Positions 50,152 to 50,593 of a stretch of DNA of 50,593 nt are shown piece by piece (position 1 is the stretch's first letter; every line of letters begins with the position of its first letter). The notes under the pieces were generated by a model. The model ran no database searches, was not told where the DNA came from, and saw only the letters and a program-made list of their open reading frames with translations. The stretch covers positions 1 through 50,593 of the forward strand of contig ONVI01000014.1 of NCBI GenBank assembly GCA_900321275.1. Direction: 5' to 3'. This DNA comes from an uncultured Eubacteriales bacterium. GTDB lineage: Bacteria > Bacillota > Clostridia > Oscillospirales > Oscillospiraceae. A program made the translations under genes and the position numbers.

Positions 50152-50593
50152 CACCACCGTGCCCACTGTGACCAACAGCGGCTACGACGCGGCGCTGGAC
50201 GTGGACGACACGAACTACGATTACAGCAACGTGCAGGGCTACAGCGCCACCGCCCACACGGTGACCCGCACCGTCAGCCTGACGGTGAACAAGGCCACTG
50301 TGACCGCGCCCACCATCGCCTCCAAGCCCTACACCGGCGAGACGCTGACCGCGGATGTCACGGTGACGGCGGACACGCCCTACACCGTGACCACCAACGA
50401 CGGCGGTACGAATGTGACGGCGGACGGCTACGACGTGGTGCTGACGCTGAAGGACGCCGCCAACTACAAGTGGACGGACAGCGAGGCAGCGGCGAAGACC
50501 CTGAAATTCATGATCACCCAGGCCACCGCGCCCGAGGTGAACGCCCCGACCCTGAACGCCGTGACCTACGATCCGGCGAAGACGCTGGCAAAC
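50117..50593 (+). pseudogene. Continuation of the surface protein in the shifted frame, cut by the window end
   Basis: The second frame (from about 50114) stays open to the end and encodes NVTLPAGWTWVADTTVPTVTN, then SGYDAALDVDDTNYDYSNVQGY, then a new repeat (VNKATVTAPTIASKPYTG ... TYDPAKTLAN). It is the natural continuation of the gene at 48205 if one copy of the 28-bp unit is removed. It has no start of its own. The true protein is longer than shown. Confidence 0.8.
50288..50593 (+). repeat. ~300-bp surface-protein repeat, copy 2
   Basis: Second copy of the unit at 49789, 306 bp and slightly longer at the VTVTADTPY part. It ends exactly at the last base of the window, in the same 28-bp segment that is duplicated in copy 1. 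Confidence 0.9.

Overview
The window looks like a chromosomal contig end from a moderately GC-rich anaerobic Firmicute of the gut Oscillospirales type. This is inferred from the V-type ATPase operon, the MurI/DUF1934/ArgS cluster, strong GGAGG-type ribosome-binding sites with many TTG/GTG starts, and a Clostridia-type integrative conjugative element (ICE). No 16S or other species marker is present.

Layout. (1) 1-13310, chromosome: the 3' end of a V/A-type ATPase operon (subunit B, partial; subunit D), an XRE-family regulator, murI, a DUF1934 gene and argS. On the minus strand follow an MFS transporter and a U32-peptidase-like iron-sulfur candidate. Then come an AT-richer NERD/zinc-ribbon gene, clpB on the minus strand, a block of intergenic palindromes, a ribbon-helix-helix gene on the minus strand, and tRNA-Ser(CGA). 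(2) About 13311-47690, an ICE directly downstream of the tRNA. Its left part is a translationally coupled run of accessory genes: a Cys-rich small protein, YodL/DUF3846, three ArdA-like antirestriction proteins with a DUF4314 protein between them, a winged-helix protein, a Dam-type adenine methylase, an AbrB-like protein and DUF3849. A Maff2/DUF3852 membrane-protein gene is split by a 2.5-kb group II intron whose ends can be placed exactly. The transfer part holds VirB6/TrbL-like, PrgI-like, VirB4, NlpC/P60, DUF6103, a PAPS-reductase-type PP-loop protein, a MobC-like protein, a relaxase with C-terminal Sel1 repeats, a SLOG protein, a TOPRIM/DUF3991 protein, VirD4 and a helix-turn-helix protein. 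Two cargo blocks sit inside it: a full sortase-dependent pilus cassette (LPETG adhesin, LPQTG pilin, two class C sortases) and a minus-strand PIN/AbrB toxin-antitoxin pair. A cytosine methylase gene next to VirB6 is frameshifted. (3) 47394-48204: a truncated tyrosine-recombinase fragment, a terminator-like hairpin, then a 550-bp control region with a good promoter, paired near-palindromes, a 12-copy pentanucleotide repeat and a large hairpin. (4) 48205-50593: a secreted repeat protein broken by a 28-bp tandem duplication. The window ends exactly at another copy of that 28-bp unit, so the break may be an assembly artefact.

How the genes fit together. VirB4, VirB6, PrgI-like, the NlpC/P60 hydrolase and VirD4 form a Gram-positive type IV secretion system. 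MobC and the relaxase would process the DNA, with a candidate oriT at 39912-40140. ArdA-like proteins and methylases would protect incoming DNA from restriction. The pilus cassette could promote cell contact. Several ICE genes have a strong Shine-Dalgarno sequence followed, at the usual distance, by a non-standard triplet (ACG, ATA, ATC, perhaps CTG), which suggests deliberately weak translation starts or start-codon decay. No complete integrase and no right attachment site are visible, so the right boundary is uncertain.
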